Numbered from the stretch's first letter, positions 52,492 to 61,578 are shown. The stretch: DNA of 64,000 nt from Lachnospiraceae bacterium (GCA_016284355.1 JAEEOQ010000111.1:30991-94990), one strand, 5' to 3'. Notes: generated by a model from the letters alone, not told the origin. Made by a program: numbers and translations.

Positions 52492-53736
52492 CTATCCCGG
52501 TATCTTTATAGTAAGCTTAAAGCCTTCACCTATCTCGGTTTCCATAACGCCGCAGGCCTTCTTTATCTGCTCGTTAAGTGAAGTAAGGCCGCCCCCCATA
52601 AGGACTTTTTTCCCGCTGCATTTTCCGTTGTCAGAAAAGCTAACGGTATAAAACGCCCCTTCTTCTTTTATATCTATATACATCTCTGTGGCCTTTGCAT
52701 GCTTTACGGAATTGGTCATACACTCTCTTGCCGCAGCATTTATAAGTCTTAAGACCTTAAGGTTCTCCTTTGGAAGATTGCCGTTTATTATCACAAGAAG
52801 TCCAATTGTCTGACCCGCATTTATGATCTGGATCACAGGGTCTGTCATATCTTCGCTTACGGTCTCTCTTCGAAGAAGACTTATATTTCTCTCCCATGTC
52901 TTTACAAGATTTGCCGCAGCCGCGGGAAGCCTGTTTTGTGTAAGATAATATCTTGTGGCAAGAAGGGCTTCACCAAGATTATCGTGTATACGCACCTTTG
53001 CGGAAAGGATCTCCTCCTCTCTTGTAAGCCTTGTTACACTCTCACCGTATTTTCTAAGCATTCCGTTCATGGCAGAAAGTCTTTCGTTATCTGCCTGAAG
53101 CTCTTTTCTAAGCTCATGCAAAGATGTGGTATCCATGGCAAGGATCTGATTTATCATCTCACCCTCCACATTTATCTGTTCTTTTATAAATGTGATATTT
53201 TTCCCGTCATTAAGCTGCAGATTTATTATTTCCTTTTCTCCGTCAAACCGGTCAGCTCCCGGCAATTTCTTAAGTTCTTCAAAGAAAAGTTCGCCGCTAA
53301 GAAGTACCTTTCCAAGACACTTTTCAGCAAGTTCATACATAGTTTTGTTGGCAATGATGATAATACCTGAATTTTCATAAAACAAAAGCCCGGAAGGGAG
53401 CATATCAGCCCCTTCTTTTATGGAAGCGCCGGTTATCTCGCGGCTCATCCTGAAAAGCTCTGTTATAAGGAAAGCAGCTGTTATAACGGTAAGCGTTCCG
53501 CAGGCAAAAATGCAAGGGAAAGGCGACCCTGCCGAAAGCCTTATACCTGCGATCACCTGCTCGATGCCCCTTTCTTTTAGCAGTCTTAAAAATGAAATGA
53601 CAAAAGCAGTTATGATCACAAAAAGCACAGGAAGGATCAGGTCTCTTAATCTGCCGGTATGATAAAATGTGACGCTTATCCAAAAAACCTGAAGTGCCAT
53701 CAGCACGATAAGTGCGCAAAGTAAAGGTGTCATCAT
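52492..53736 (-). CDS. Sensor histidine kinase (HisKA_3-like)
   Basis: A 414-residue kinase: a few membrane segments in the first ~110 residues, a linker/PAS-like part with GLLFYENSGIIIIANKTMYELAE, coiled coil (~205-245), the phospho-acceptor His251 in VRIHDNLGEALLATRYYL, and an HATPase_c domain with NAAARECMTNSVKHAKAT (N box) and SDNGKCS (G1). It phosphorylates the adjacent LuxR-type regulator. Overlaps the upstream sensor gene by 4 nt (ATGA). Confidence 0.9.
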   Translation of the reverse strand: MMTPLLCALIVLMALQVFWISVTFYHTGRLRDLILPVLFVIITAFVISFLRLLKERGIEQVIAGIRLSAGSPFPCIFACGTLTVITAAFLITELFRMSREITGASIKEGADMLPSGLLFYENSGIIIIANKTMYELAEKCLGKVLLSGELFFEELKKLPGADRFDGEKEIINLQLNDGKNITFIKEQINVEGEMINQILAMDTTSLHELRKELQADNERLSAMNGMLRKYGESVTRLTREEEILSAKVRIHDNLGEALLATRYYLTQNRLPAAAANLVKTWERNISLLRRETVSEDMTDPVIQIINAGQTIGLLVIINGNLPKENLKVLRLINAAARECMTNSVKHAKATEMYIDIKEEGAFYTVSFSDNGKCSGKKVLMGGGLTSLNEQIKKACGVMETEIGEGFKLTIKIPG

Positions 53737-55280
53737 AAAACGTCACCTCCGTCTATCTTAAGAGAAGCATGCTCGTCTTTGACCTTCAGCTCTATATCGA
53801 TCTCTTTTGAAGAAAACACTTTTTCTTTTATTGTCTCTTCAAAGGCATCGTAAGCACGCTTAGCAATATCAACGCTTATATCTCCGCTTACATCTGCCTT
53901 AAGTCTTGCCATACAGCCGGTATCACTTATATAACCTGCGGATTCTCTTATGCAAAGTTCCAGTTCTTTTGCCTTTATCCTGTTGCTGCTTTGCCCAAGG
54001 ATAATAAGATTTGATCTTCTTTTTATGTAAGCGCCGTAAACAGAGGCTTTTTTAAGTATTTCATCGTACCCGTCGGTATAGTCTGCGTTGTTTTTTATAA
54101 GCATATCAAGCTCGTTTATGGGCTCTTTTAACTCTTCAGCTATCTGATCATAAAGCTTGCTTTGCATATTTACCGCCGCGATCTTCTTTTTTATCTCGAT
54201 CTCGGCGTTTAATACGCTGTTGCTGTCTGAAAGCTCTTTTTTTGTTTCAGACAAGGCCTCAAGAGTTCTGTTTAGCATCGATACATCTTCTGTCCAGAGG
54301 AAATGGCCGCTTCTGATCTTTATATTTTTAAGTCTTGTGTCTTCATCAAGATAGAATTCTTCTTTTTCAGACTCGGTATAGGCCGCGGCAGGAAGTTCTT
54401 TCCAGTTTTTTGAAGAGTAGCGCACATTATAATCATTATCGGTGATCTGCGCTGCAAAAGGTGAATTTAAAAAGACTTTCTCATAGCCGATATTTGCCCT
54501 TATAAACCCCGCCTGTATAAGACTTTCCCAAAGAGACATGGTAAGCGCACAAAACATGGTGGTAACATCGATGTTTATGTGGATCTTTGAAAGCACTCCC
54601 GTAACATAAAAAAACGTGTACAAAAGTCCGATCCCAACTATTATAAGCGGAAAAACGATTCTTTTTCTTATACCCTTTATAACGCATTTTTTATAAATGA
54701 TATAAAGCATGGCTCCCACAAGCAAAAGGATCCATGTTACTATCACATAATAAAAGAACCCGTATGTGTATTTGTCAGCATCTGCATCGATAAACTTAAA
54801 TACAAGTTCATGCTGCTCATTGGTAAATACCACAAGAAACATCAGCACCGTAATAACATGGATCAAAAAAAACGCCGGTTTTGGCCTGTAGTTTTCTTTT
54901 GTCCCCACATAGATCGCCGCCGTAAGTCCCATAAGCGGCAAAAACAAAAGAGCCACGTAAAACAGATACCAAAGGAGTCTTGTAGCAAGAGGGTCTTTCA
55001 CTATATAGTATTTGACGGTCTTTATTATAAGCCAGCAGGTCATAACAACGCAGGAAGTAATAAGACAGTTCCTGATCTTTTTTTGCATAACTCTCCTGTA
55101 AACCGCCACTCCCCAAAAAAGTACTGCAGCAAGCAGCGCTGCCGCCACCATCATTTCTTTAAAGCTGTTTAAGAGCTCACTTTGAAAGTGCAGCGAGTTG
55201 ATTATGCTTACGGCTATGAGATAGGCATAGCTTCCTATCAGCAGACCTATCTGTTTTACCATTCTCCTACTCAATCTCAT
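53733..55280 (-). CDS. Seven-TM-type membrane sensor protein, kinase-like but lacking catalytic parts
   Basis: A 515-residue protein with about eight hydrophobic segments in the first 250 residues (histidine-kinase 7TM sensor type), a short PAS-like part (~270-330, AAQITDNDYNVRYSS), coiled coil, and a dimerisation-like helix SKLYDQIAEELKEPI where the phospho-acceptor His is replaced by Tyr. No ATP-binding N or G box is seen. It likely senses or transmits to the kinase encoded next. ATG at 55280 has AGAGG 7 nt upstream and overlaps the end of the GTPase gene by 14 nt. Confidence 0.8.
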   Translation of the reverse strand: MRLSRRMVKQIGLLIGSYAYLIAVSIINSLHFQSELLNSFKEMMVAAALLAAVLFWGVAVYRRVMQKKIRNCLITSCVVMTCWLIIKTVKYYIVKDPLATRLLWYLFYVALLFLPLMGLTAAIYVGTKENYRPKPAFFLIHVITVLMFLVVFTNEQHELVFKFIDADADKYTYGFFYYVIVTWILLLVGAMLYIIYKKCVIKGIRKRIVFPLIIVGIGLLYTFFYVTGVLSKIHINIDVTTMFCALTMSLWESLIQAGFIRANIGYEKVFLNSPFAAQITDNDYNVRYSSKNWKELPAAAYTESEKEEFYLDEDTRLKNIKIRSGHFLWTEDVSMLNRTLEALSETKKELSDSNSVLNAEIEIKKKIAAVNMQSKLYDQIAEELKEPINELDMLIKNNADYTDGYDEILKKASVYGAYIKRRSNLIILGQSSNRIKAKELELCIRESAGYISDTGCMARLKADVSGDISVDIAKRAYDAFEETIKEKVFSSKEIDIELKVKDEHASLKIDGGDVL

Positions 55281-57900
55281 CAAGTAACCTCTTTGCCTCT
55301 TTACTTATCATATCTGTCAAAAATATCTTTTCATTTTTGTTTGTTACTTCAAAATCTCTTCTAAGAGCCGCTTCTTCGGTATTCATATCCTGTAAGAATT
55401 CTCTTGCTGAAAGCAGGCGGCACCCCTGACTTCTTATAATGATCTGCTCCTGTCTGTCGGATGTGGCTACTGTAATAAGATACTTTTTTGCATTATCCGT
55501 GGCAAATCTTTCAATATAGCTGTCTGCAGTCTGCGCTGTCTTTGTGTAGACAATGTTTATACTGCCTTCTTTTAAAACCTCTTCAGGGTGGCTTAAAACG
55601 TGATACGCATCAAAAACAAGGATAACGTGGGCTTTTATGCGCCCTGCATAGTTGCATACCTTGTCTATGAGTTTTTGCTTTGCTCCGTCTATATTGGCCT
55701 TAAGTAGATCTGCTGCCTCATCCCAGGAAAACAGTACGTTATAGCCGTCTATCAAAAGATATTCGTCTTTGATCTCAGGAGCCTTAAAGCTCCGTTTTCT
55801 GATAACAGGCTCTTCTTTCTTAAATCTGCTCTTTTTAACTTTCCTGTTTGCATAAAGGGTGCGCTCTAAGATCCCGTCTATCTCGTCGGTACCTATAAAG
55901 GACCTCTTTTCTGCCTCGGCCTTTGCTTTTGCAATGATCTCCTCTTCTGTAGGTATATTGCTCTCAACCTCAAAGCCTGTAAGTTTTATGTCGTCTTCCA
56001 CATGTTTAAACTCAGGCACAGATTCCCAGGTTACTATAAAGCCTGTTCCGTGGCTGCAAAATACGGAAGATGAAGGGTTATCAAGGTCACTTTCAGGATC
56101 GTAGGCAAAACTTTCCATAACTTCATCTGCGTTATGGCAAACATCATACCCTGAAGGAGTAAGTGTAATTGAGCCCTTTCCTCCTGTATAAGAATTAAGC
56201 TCGCTCTGATAACCGTTCATGGTGACAACAGGTACATTGCCGCTTATAACGGCGCGCTCTGCCCCGCTTTCTGTTATCTCAAAGGTTCCGCTCATTTTTT
56301 CTATATCGCTTATGGCTCTTCCAAGAAAATTAGCAGGAAGCTCTAAGGTAAAATCATAGTATGGTTCAAGAAGCACCGCAGGGGCCTGCATAAGACCCTG
56401 GCGAATGGCTCTGTAGGTAGCCTGCCTGAAATCTCCGCCTTCTGTGTGCTTTATATGGCTTCTTCCTGAAATAAGTGTGATCTTTATATCTGTAACAGGC
56501 GAACCTGTAAGAACTCCCACATGTTCTTTTTCAAGGATATGAGTAAGTATCAGTCTCTGCCAGTTTTTCTCCAAAATATCTGTGCTGCAGGATGAATATG
56601 CGGTAATGCCGCTTCCGGGCTCCCCCGGCTCAAGTAAAAGGTGTACCTCCGCATAGTGCTTTAACGGCTCAAAATGGCCTATTCCTATGGCAGGCGCGGT
56701 TATGGTCTCTTTATAAAGGACGCTGCTTTCACCAAAGTTAACCTCTATGCCGTATCTTCTTGCTATCTCGCTTTTTAAGATCTCAAGCTGAACATCTCCC
56801 ATACTCTCAGCCTGAAGCTCTGAAAGAGCCTCATTCCAGCGGATATGAAGATCCGGCTGTTCATCTGCAAGCTCGTAAAGTTTTGGAAGCACTTCTTTTA
56901 CGTCTCTTCCTCCGCCAATCTCCATTTTGTATGTCATAACAGGTTCAAGGCTTACCTTTGTAAGGCCTTTTTCGGCTCCTATGGCTTCCCCGAACCTTGT
57001 AGTATTAAGGCCGCTTACTGCTACAATCTCTCCCGCAAAGCTCTCTGTTGGCGACGCATACCTGTTGCCTGAATAGACTCTGATACCCGTTACCTTTTCG
57101 CCTGAAGGCATTACAAATCTGTTTTTAAGAGAGCCACCTGTTATCTTCATGTGGGTAAGTCTTGTTCCGTCTTCATCATGAGAGATCTTAAAGACTCTTG
57201 CGCCAAACTTTTCTCCGTACTGCGGAAAAGTAACGTACTTAAAGAGACCTTCCATAAACTGCGTTACACCCTCATTTCTAAGGGCAGAGCCAAAAAATAC
57301 CGGAAAGATCACTCTTTCATCTATTAGTTCTTTTATATCTTCTAAAGAAGGGGCACTGCCTTCAAGATAATTTTCAAGAAGTTCTTCATTGCTTGCGGCA
57401 ATATTTTCCATAAAGCTTTCAGCCGAATCATCCGTAAAATCAATGATCTCAGGAGACAGACGGCTTTTAAGCTCGGAAAGGATCTTTTCTTTATCAGTCC
57501 CCGGCTGGTCCATCTTATTTACAAAAATAAAAGTTGGGATCTGTGCCTCGCTAAGGCACTTAAAGAGAGTAAGCGTATGCCCCTGCACTCCTGCAGGCCC
57601 GCTTACTATAATGATAGCGGCATCTAGTACAGCAAGGGTTCTTTCCATTTCGGCGGAAAAATCCACATGCCCCGGAGTATCAAGAAGAGTAACGCAGGTG
57701 TCTTTATACTCAAAGACCGCCTGCTTAGAAAAAATGGTAATGCCGCGTTTTTTCTCTAGTTCAAAGGTATCTAAGAAAGCGTCGCCATTATCGACTCTTC
57801 CTGTCTTATTAATGGCGCCGCTGTTAAATAAAATGCTTTCAGATAAAGTTGTTTTGCCCGCATCTACATGGGCCAGGACTCCTATAACGAGCCTTTTCAT
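55267..57900 (-). CDS. TetM-like ribosomal GTPase fused to a Rae1/YacP-type NYN endonuclease domain
   Basis: An 877-residue fusion. Residues 1-~630 are an EF-G/TetM-like translational GTPase: G1 HVDAGKTT (11-18), RGITIF (G2), DTPGHVDF (G3), NKMDQPG (G4), SAL (G5), then domains II-V including LLEPYYDFTLELPANFLGRAISDI and VISGNVPVVTMNGYQSEL. A basic linker follows (~640-710). Residues 713-~845 match PF05991/NYN_YacP: YLLIDGYNVLFSW (717-721 IDGYN), VILVFDAYHV (763-768), VYTKTAQTADSYIE (791-794 TADS), VATSDRQEQ (813-819). In B. subtilis Rae1 this domain cuts mRNA in the ribosomal A site. Whether the protein gives tetracycline protection or acts in ribosome rescue is unknown. It starts 3 nt after trkH and overlaps the next gene. 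Confidence 0.93.
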   Translation of the reverse strand: MKRLVIGVLAHVDAGKTTLSESILFNSGAINKTGRVDNGDAFLDTFELEKKRGITIFSKQAVFEYKDTCVTLLDTPGHVDFSAEMERTLAVLDAAIIIVSGPAGVQGHTLTLFKCLSEAQIPTFIFVNKMDQPGTDKEKILSELKSRLSPEIIDFTDDSAESFMENIAASNEELLENYLEGSAPSLEDIKELIDERVIFPVFFGSALRNEGVTQFMEGLFKYVTFPQYGEKFGARVFKISHDEDGTRLTHMKITGGSLKNRFVMPSGEKVTGIRVYSGNRYASPTESFAGEIVAVSGLNTTRFGEAIGAEKGLTKVSLEPVMTYKMEIGGGRDVKEVLPKLYELADEQPDLHIRWNEALSELQAESMGDVQLEILKSEIARRYGIEVNFGESSVLYKETITAPAIGIGHFEPLKHYAEVHLLLEPGEPGSGITAYSSCSTDILEKNWQRLILTHILEKEHVGVLTGSPVTDIKITLISGRSHIKHTEGGDFRQATYRAIRQGLMQAPAVLLEPYYDFTLELPANFLGRAISDIEKMSGTFEITESGAERAVISGNVPVVTMNGYQSELNSYTGGKGSITLTPSGYDVCHNADEVMESFAYDPESDLDNPSSSVFCSHGTGFIVTWESVPEFKHVEDDIKLTGFEVESNIPTEEEIIAKAKAEAEKRSFIGTDEIDGILERTLYANRKVKKSRFKKEEPVIRKRSFKAPEIKDEYLLIDGYNVLFSWDEAADLLKANIDGAKQKLIDKVCNYAGRIKAHVILVFDAYHVLSHPEEVLKEGSINIVYTKTAQTADSYIERFATDNAKKYLITVATSDRQEQIIIRSQGCRLLSAREFLQDMNTEEAALRRDFEVTNKNEKIFLTDMISKEAKRLLDEIE

Positions 57901-57903
57901 AAA

Positions 57904-59343
57904 CTATTTTCTCCTGTATGTACTCGGTAATATAAGGAAAAGCATAGGGAAAAGCTCAAGTCTTCCCGCAAGCATATCAAACATAAGGACAACTTTTGAA
58001 AATGCCGAATATGCCGCATAATTTCTCGCAGGACCAACTCCCGCAAGGCCGGGGCCTATATCGTTAAGAGTGGCAACGACTGCGGTAAAGTTTGTAGTAA
58101 AATCAAATTCGTCAGGTGCTATAAGAAGTACGGAAAAGACAACTACCACAACGTATACGGCAAGGAATGAATTCGCAGAGCGCACCGTCTCGTGGGCTAC
58201 CATATGTCCGTCCATCTTGATCTTTTTTATCTCACGAGGATGTACCAGTGTGGAAAGCTCTTTTTTGATGGATTTAAACCATATAACGAACCTTGAAACT
58301 TTCATACCGCCGCAGGTACTGCCCGCGCATCCGCCTATAAACATAACTGCCACAAGAACCGTCTTTGAAAGCTGCGGCCAGGAGTCAAAATCAACAGTTG
58401 CAAAACCTGTTGTAGTCATAATTGAAGCCACCTGGAAAGCAGCATGTCTGACTGTTTCTCCTGCCGATGCGTAAATACCGCGAATATCAAAGCAGATTAT
58501 GCCTATTGCTGCAGCCATGATGATGGTGTACCATCTTACTTCTTCAAGCTTAAATATCTCTTTTATCTTTCCGCTTATAAGAAGAAAATACACAGTAAAG
58601 TTCATACCTGCAAGAAACATAAAAACAGTTATGACGATCTGGTTATACGCACCGTAACTTGCTATACTGTCTCCTAAAAGTCCAAAACCTCCGGTACCGA
58701 TGGTACCAAACGAAATAGTAAGGGCCTCAAAAAGAGACATCTTGCCAAAAAGCAAAAAGATAACTTCAAGAGCAACAAGGCCGATGTAAATAAGATAAAG
58801 GATCTTTGCCGTGTCTTTTGCATGTGGCACAAGTTTACCTACTGAAGGGCCTGTACTTTCCGCTTTCATGATGTTCATGGACCTGCCACCCATAAGAGGA
58901 ACGATCGCCATCATAAAAACGCAGACACCCATACCGCCTATAAAGTGAGTAAAGCTGCGCCAGAAAAGGCTTGCTCTGCTAATGGTGGTAAGGTCTGAGA
59001 TAACACTGGCTCCGGTGGTGGTAAAGCCTGAAACCGTCTCAAAAAGTGCATCTATGTAATTTGGTATCTCGCCTGTAACTACGAAAGGAACCGCACCAAA
59101 AAGCGACATAAAAACCCAGGAAAAACCTACGCAAAGAAAACCTTCCTTAGCGTAGATCTTGGAATTAACGGGTTTCTTTAAAGACATAAGCGTTCCTATC
59201 AAAAAGCTTGCAAGAGCCGTAAGCAGATAAACAAGGACATTGTTTTCTTTGTAAATGAGTCCCACAAGTGCAGGAAACATAAGAAGCCCGCCTTCTATCT
59301 TAAGGACCAGTCCCACAACGTACATAACAATACGAAAGATCAT
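57904..59343 (-). CDS. trkH: Trk/Ktr potassium uptake channel subunit
   Basis: A 479-residue membrane protein with the repeated M1-P-M2 layout of TrkH/KtrB channels. Selectivity-filter regions are visible around TVSGFTTTGASV, SFGTIGTGGFG, ASIMTTTGFATVD and ATLNDIGPGL, each supplying a filter glycine. It takes up K+ together with the TrkA ring encoded immediately upstream; the ATG overlaps the trkA stop. Confidence 0.94.
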   Translation of the reverse strand: MIFRIVMYVVGLVLKIEGGLLMFPALVGLIYKENNVLVYLLTALASFLIGTLMSLKKPVNSKIYAKEGFLCVGFSWVFMSLFGAVPFVVTGEIPNYIDALFETVSGFTTTGASVISDLTTISRASLFWRSFTHFIGGMGVCVFMMAIVPLMGGRSMNIMKAESTGPSVGKLVPHAKDTAKILYLIYIGLVALEVIFLLFGKMSLFEALTISFGTIGTGGFGLLGDSIASYGAYNQIVITVFMFLAGMNFTVYFLLISGKIKEIFKLEEVRWYTIIMAAAIGIICFDIRGIYASAGETVRHAAFQVASIMTTTGFATVDFDSWPQLSKTVLVAVMFIGGCAGSTCGGMKVSRFVIWFKSIKKELSTLVHPREIKKIKMDGHMVAHETVRSANSFLAVYVVVVVFSVLLIAPDEFDFTTNFTAVVATLNDIGPGLAGVGPARNYAAYSAFSKVVLMFDMLAGRLELFPMLFLILPSTYRRK

Positions 59344-60704
59344 CAGCTCTCAAGAACCTCCTTAATGTCAGACACGCTCTTATCGGCAAAAACAAACACA
59401 ACAAGGTCATTTTTCCTTATCTCATCAGAACCTGTAGGGATAATGATAGCGCCGTTTCTGTAAATACAAGCAAGGATCGTATCTTTCTTGAATTTAAGTT
59501 TTGAAAGAGCAACTCCTGTATAAGAAGCATCATCTTTTATGGCAAATTCAACTGCTTCAGCCTTGCCGTCTTCAAGTTTGTAGAGCTTTTCAACGTTGCT
59601 TGACAGCGATCTGCTCATAGACCTTGCGTATCTGACTATATTTTCTGCCATGATAACACCCGGATTGATAACGGTGTCAAGGTCAAGGTTGTCTATAACA
59701 GATTTAAATGTGATCCTGTTTATCTTTGTAACTGTCTTTATGTCGGCATTTACTTCTTTTGCATAGATCGACATAAAGATATTTTCCTCATCAAGACCTG
59801 TAAGAGCTACAAACCCCTGCGCACTCTTTATGCCTTCTTCATCAAGGATCTTCTGGTCTGTGGCATCTCCGCAGATAACCATGGCGTCGGGAAGCATGTC
59901 GCTAAGCTCTTCGCAGCGCTCCTTCTTTTGCTCGATAATGGTTACCCTTACGCCGCTTGCAAGAAGGTATTTGGCAAGATAATAAGAGATCTTGCCGCCG
60001 CCTGCTATAAGGGCGCTTCCTACTCGGTTCTTTAAAAGCCCCAGCTTTCTAAAGAAGGAAATCGCATCATTTCGCTTTCCTACTATAGTTACTTTATCGT
60101 TTTCTTCAAATACGAAATCACCTTTAGGGATGATGACCTGGTCATTTCGGCTTACGGAAGCCACCAGGATATTGGGATTTATGTTACTTCTTATGTAAGT
60201 AATAGGCTTATCTATAAGTTCTGAGTCTTCGCCTACTTTAAAATGCAGCATCTCAACGCGTCCGTTTGCAAATCTGTCGATCTTGATAGCCGAAGGGAAC
60301 TGCATTATACGAGATATCTCGTCTGCCGCAAGGGACTCCGGGTTGATGATCGACGATATACCGAATTCCTGCATAAAGGTGTTTACCTCTTTGTGATAAA
60401 GAGGATTACGGACTCTTGCTATGGTACGGCAATGCCCTGCTTTTCTTGCGATAAGGCAGCAGATAAGGTTCTGCTCGTCAGAGTTGGTAACTGCAATAAC
60501 AAGATCGGCATCTTTAACGCCGGCCTCCATAAGGGTTTCATGGCTTACGCCATTACCTACGATACCCATGATGTCAAGTTCATCTGTAACGGAACTGATA
60601 ACAGCAGCGTTTGGATCGATGATAACTATGTCGTGATCTTCGCTGCTAAGCTGTGAGGCTATGGTAAAGCCAACTTTTCCGCAACCTACGATTATGATCT
60701 TCAT
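59343..60704 (-). CDS. trkA: Trk system potassium transporter regulatory subunit
   Basis: A 453-residue cytosolic protein with two RCK units, each an NAD-binding Rossmann domain and a TrkA_C domain. First motif IIVGCGKVG (3-11) with the acidic VIIDPNA; second SALIAGGGKISYYLAKYL near 232. TrkA_C segments hold VIIPKGDFVFEENDKVTIVG and IIIPTGSDEIRKNDLVVFVF. It gates TrkH in response to nucleotides. First gene of the apparent six-gene run 60704-51856. Confidence 0.95.
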   Translation of the reverse strand: MKIIIVGCGKVGFTIASQLSSEDHDIVIIDPNAAVISSVTDELDIMGIVGNGVSHETLMEAGVKDADLVIAVTNSDEQNLICCLIARKAGHCRTIARVRNPLYHKEVNTFMQEFGISSIINPESLAADEISRIMQFPSAIKIDRFANGRVEMLHFKVGEDSELIDKPITYIRSNINPNILVASVSRNDQVIIPKGDFVFEENDKVTIVGKRNDAISFFRKLGLLKNRVGSALIAGGGKISYYLAKYLLASGVRVTIIEQKKERCEELSDMLPDAMVICGDATDQKILDEEGIKSAQGFVALTGLDEENIFMSIYAKEVNADIKTVTKINRITFKSVIDNLDLDTVINPGVIMAENIVRYARSMSRSLSSNVEKLYKLEDGKAEAVEFAIKDDASYTGVALSKLKFKKDTILACIYRNGAIIIPTGSDEIRKNDLVVFVFADKSVSDIKEVLES

Positions 60705-60761
60705 ATGTCTTAATACTTCCTTTGTAAATGATCTACCCTCAACTTATTTATTTTACCACAT

Positions 60762-61421
60762 TTACTCATTTATTGAAAGTCCGCGTTTTGCAAGGGTGTC
60801 TGCAAGTTCGTTAAACTCTACTCCCGCGTGACCTTTTACTTTTACAAAACTTACCTCTATGCTGTCTTTTACGCTGTCAAAATAGTCTCGGTAAGCTATG
60901 GTCCCCTCTTTATTTGCCTTCCATTTCCGAAGAGGCCATGCAGCGATCCCCTCGTAGTCATGATAAACAGTAAGTTTTTTAATGCCAAGCTCTATGGCAA
61001 GCTTTATAGCCTCCATACTTGCTCTTACCTCTCCTGCCACATTTCTCATGGTCGCAAGCTCAGCGTCTACCCCCTTGCCGCTTATCTCTTTAGTCTCCTC
61101 ATCCGTAATAAACACAACTCCGTAGCCAAAGCTGTCAGGATAGCGCTCATCGTAGCTTCCGTCCACATAGGCTATGGCCTCCCCTTTTTTTACATATGTA
61201 CCAGGTACCTGCGCCGCATCTTTTACACATGTACCAGGTACATGTGTAATTTTTGCCTTTGGAGTGTCGATGCCTTCAAGGAAATCTTCTGCTTCTTTTA
61301 ATGTCTTAAAGCTCTTGTATCTGGCTCCCGCAAAGCCGTCCACCTGCTCTTTGCACTCGTCCCAGGTCTTATATATGCCGGGCTTTCGTCCGTTTCTTAC
61401 CGCATAAAATTTATCTGCCAA
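60762..61421 (-). CDS. rnhA: Ribonuclease HI with hybrid-binding domain; linker encoded by dispersed palindromes
   Basis: A 219-residue protein. Residues 1-~52 form the viroplasmin/hybrid-binding domain (KFYAVRNGRKPGIYKTWDEC, FAGARYKSFKTLKEAEDFL). Residues ~82-219 form the RNase H catalytic domain with Asp87 (YVDGSY), Glu131 (AGEVRAS), Asp155 (VYHDYEG), His198 (KGHAG) and Asp208 (ELADTLAK), all present. It cleaves RNA in RNA-DNA hybrids. The joining stretch (58-79, THVPGTCV and QVPGTYV) is encoded by two copies of the dispersed 23-nt palindrome. The start is TTG at 61421 with GGGAGAG 7 nt upstream. Confidence 0.93.
   Translation of the reverse strand: MADKFYAVRNGRKPGIYKTWDECKEQVDGFAGARYKSFKTLKEAEDFLEGIDTPKAKITHVPGTCVKDAAQVPGTYVKKGEAIAYVDGSYDERYPDSFGYGVVFITDEETKEISGKGVDAELATMRNVAGEVRASMEAIKLAIELGIKKLTVYHDYEGIAAWPLRKWKANKEGTIAYRDYFDSVKDSIEVSFVKVKGHAGVEFNELADTLAKRGLSINE
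61192..61247. repeat. Dispersed palindrome, two copies inside the RNase HI gene
   Basis: Copies at 61192-61214 (right arm degenerate, ending CTGCGC) and 61225-61247 (perfect 11-bp arms). Both are read in the same frame and give the similar peptides THVPGTCV and QVPGTYV. The 33-nt period keeps the reading frame. Confidence 0.9.
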
Positions 61422-61578
61422 TTTGTTTCTCTCCCGTATTTTATTCTAATATCTAGTTTACCCCCGAAAATGCTTACATTCAATAGCAAAATGCCTTTAA
61501 TTTCCGGTTCTAATATTACATATAAGAAGAAATACAGAAAAAAAATAATTTTACTATGGAAAAAATTGAATAATTGTG

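Noticed and set aside
55267..57900. Recently acquired tetracycline resistance gene on a mobile element
   Set aside because: No integrase, transposase, relaxase or composition change nearby; the gene is embedded by overlaps in a chromosomal gene run and carries an extra nuclease domain.
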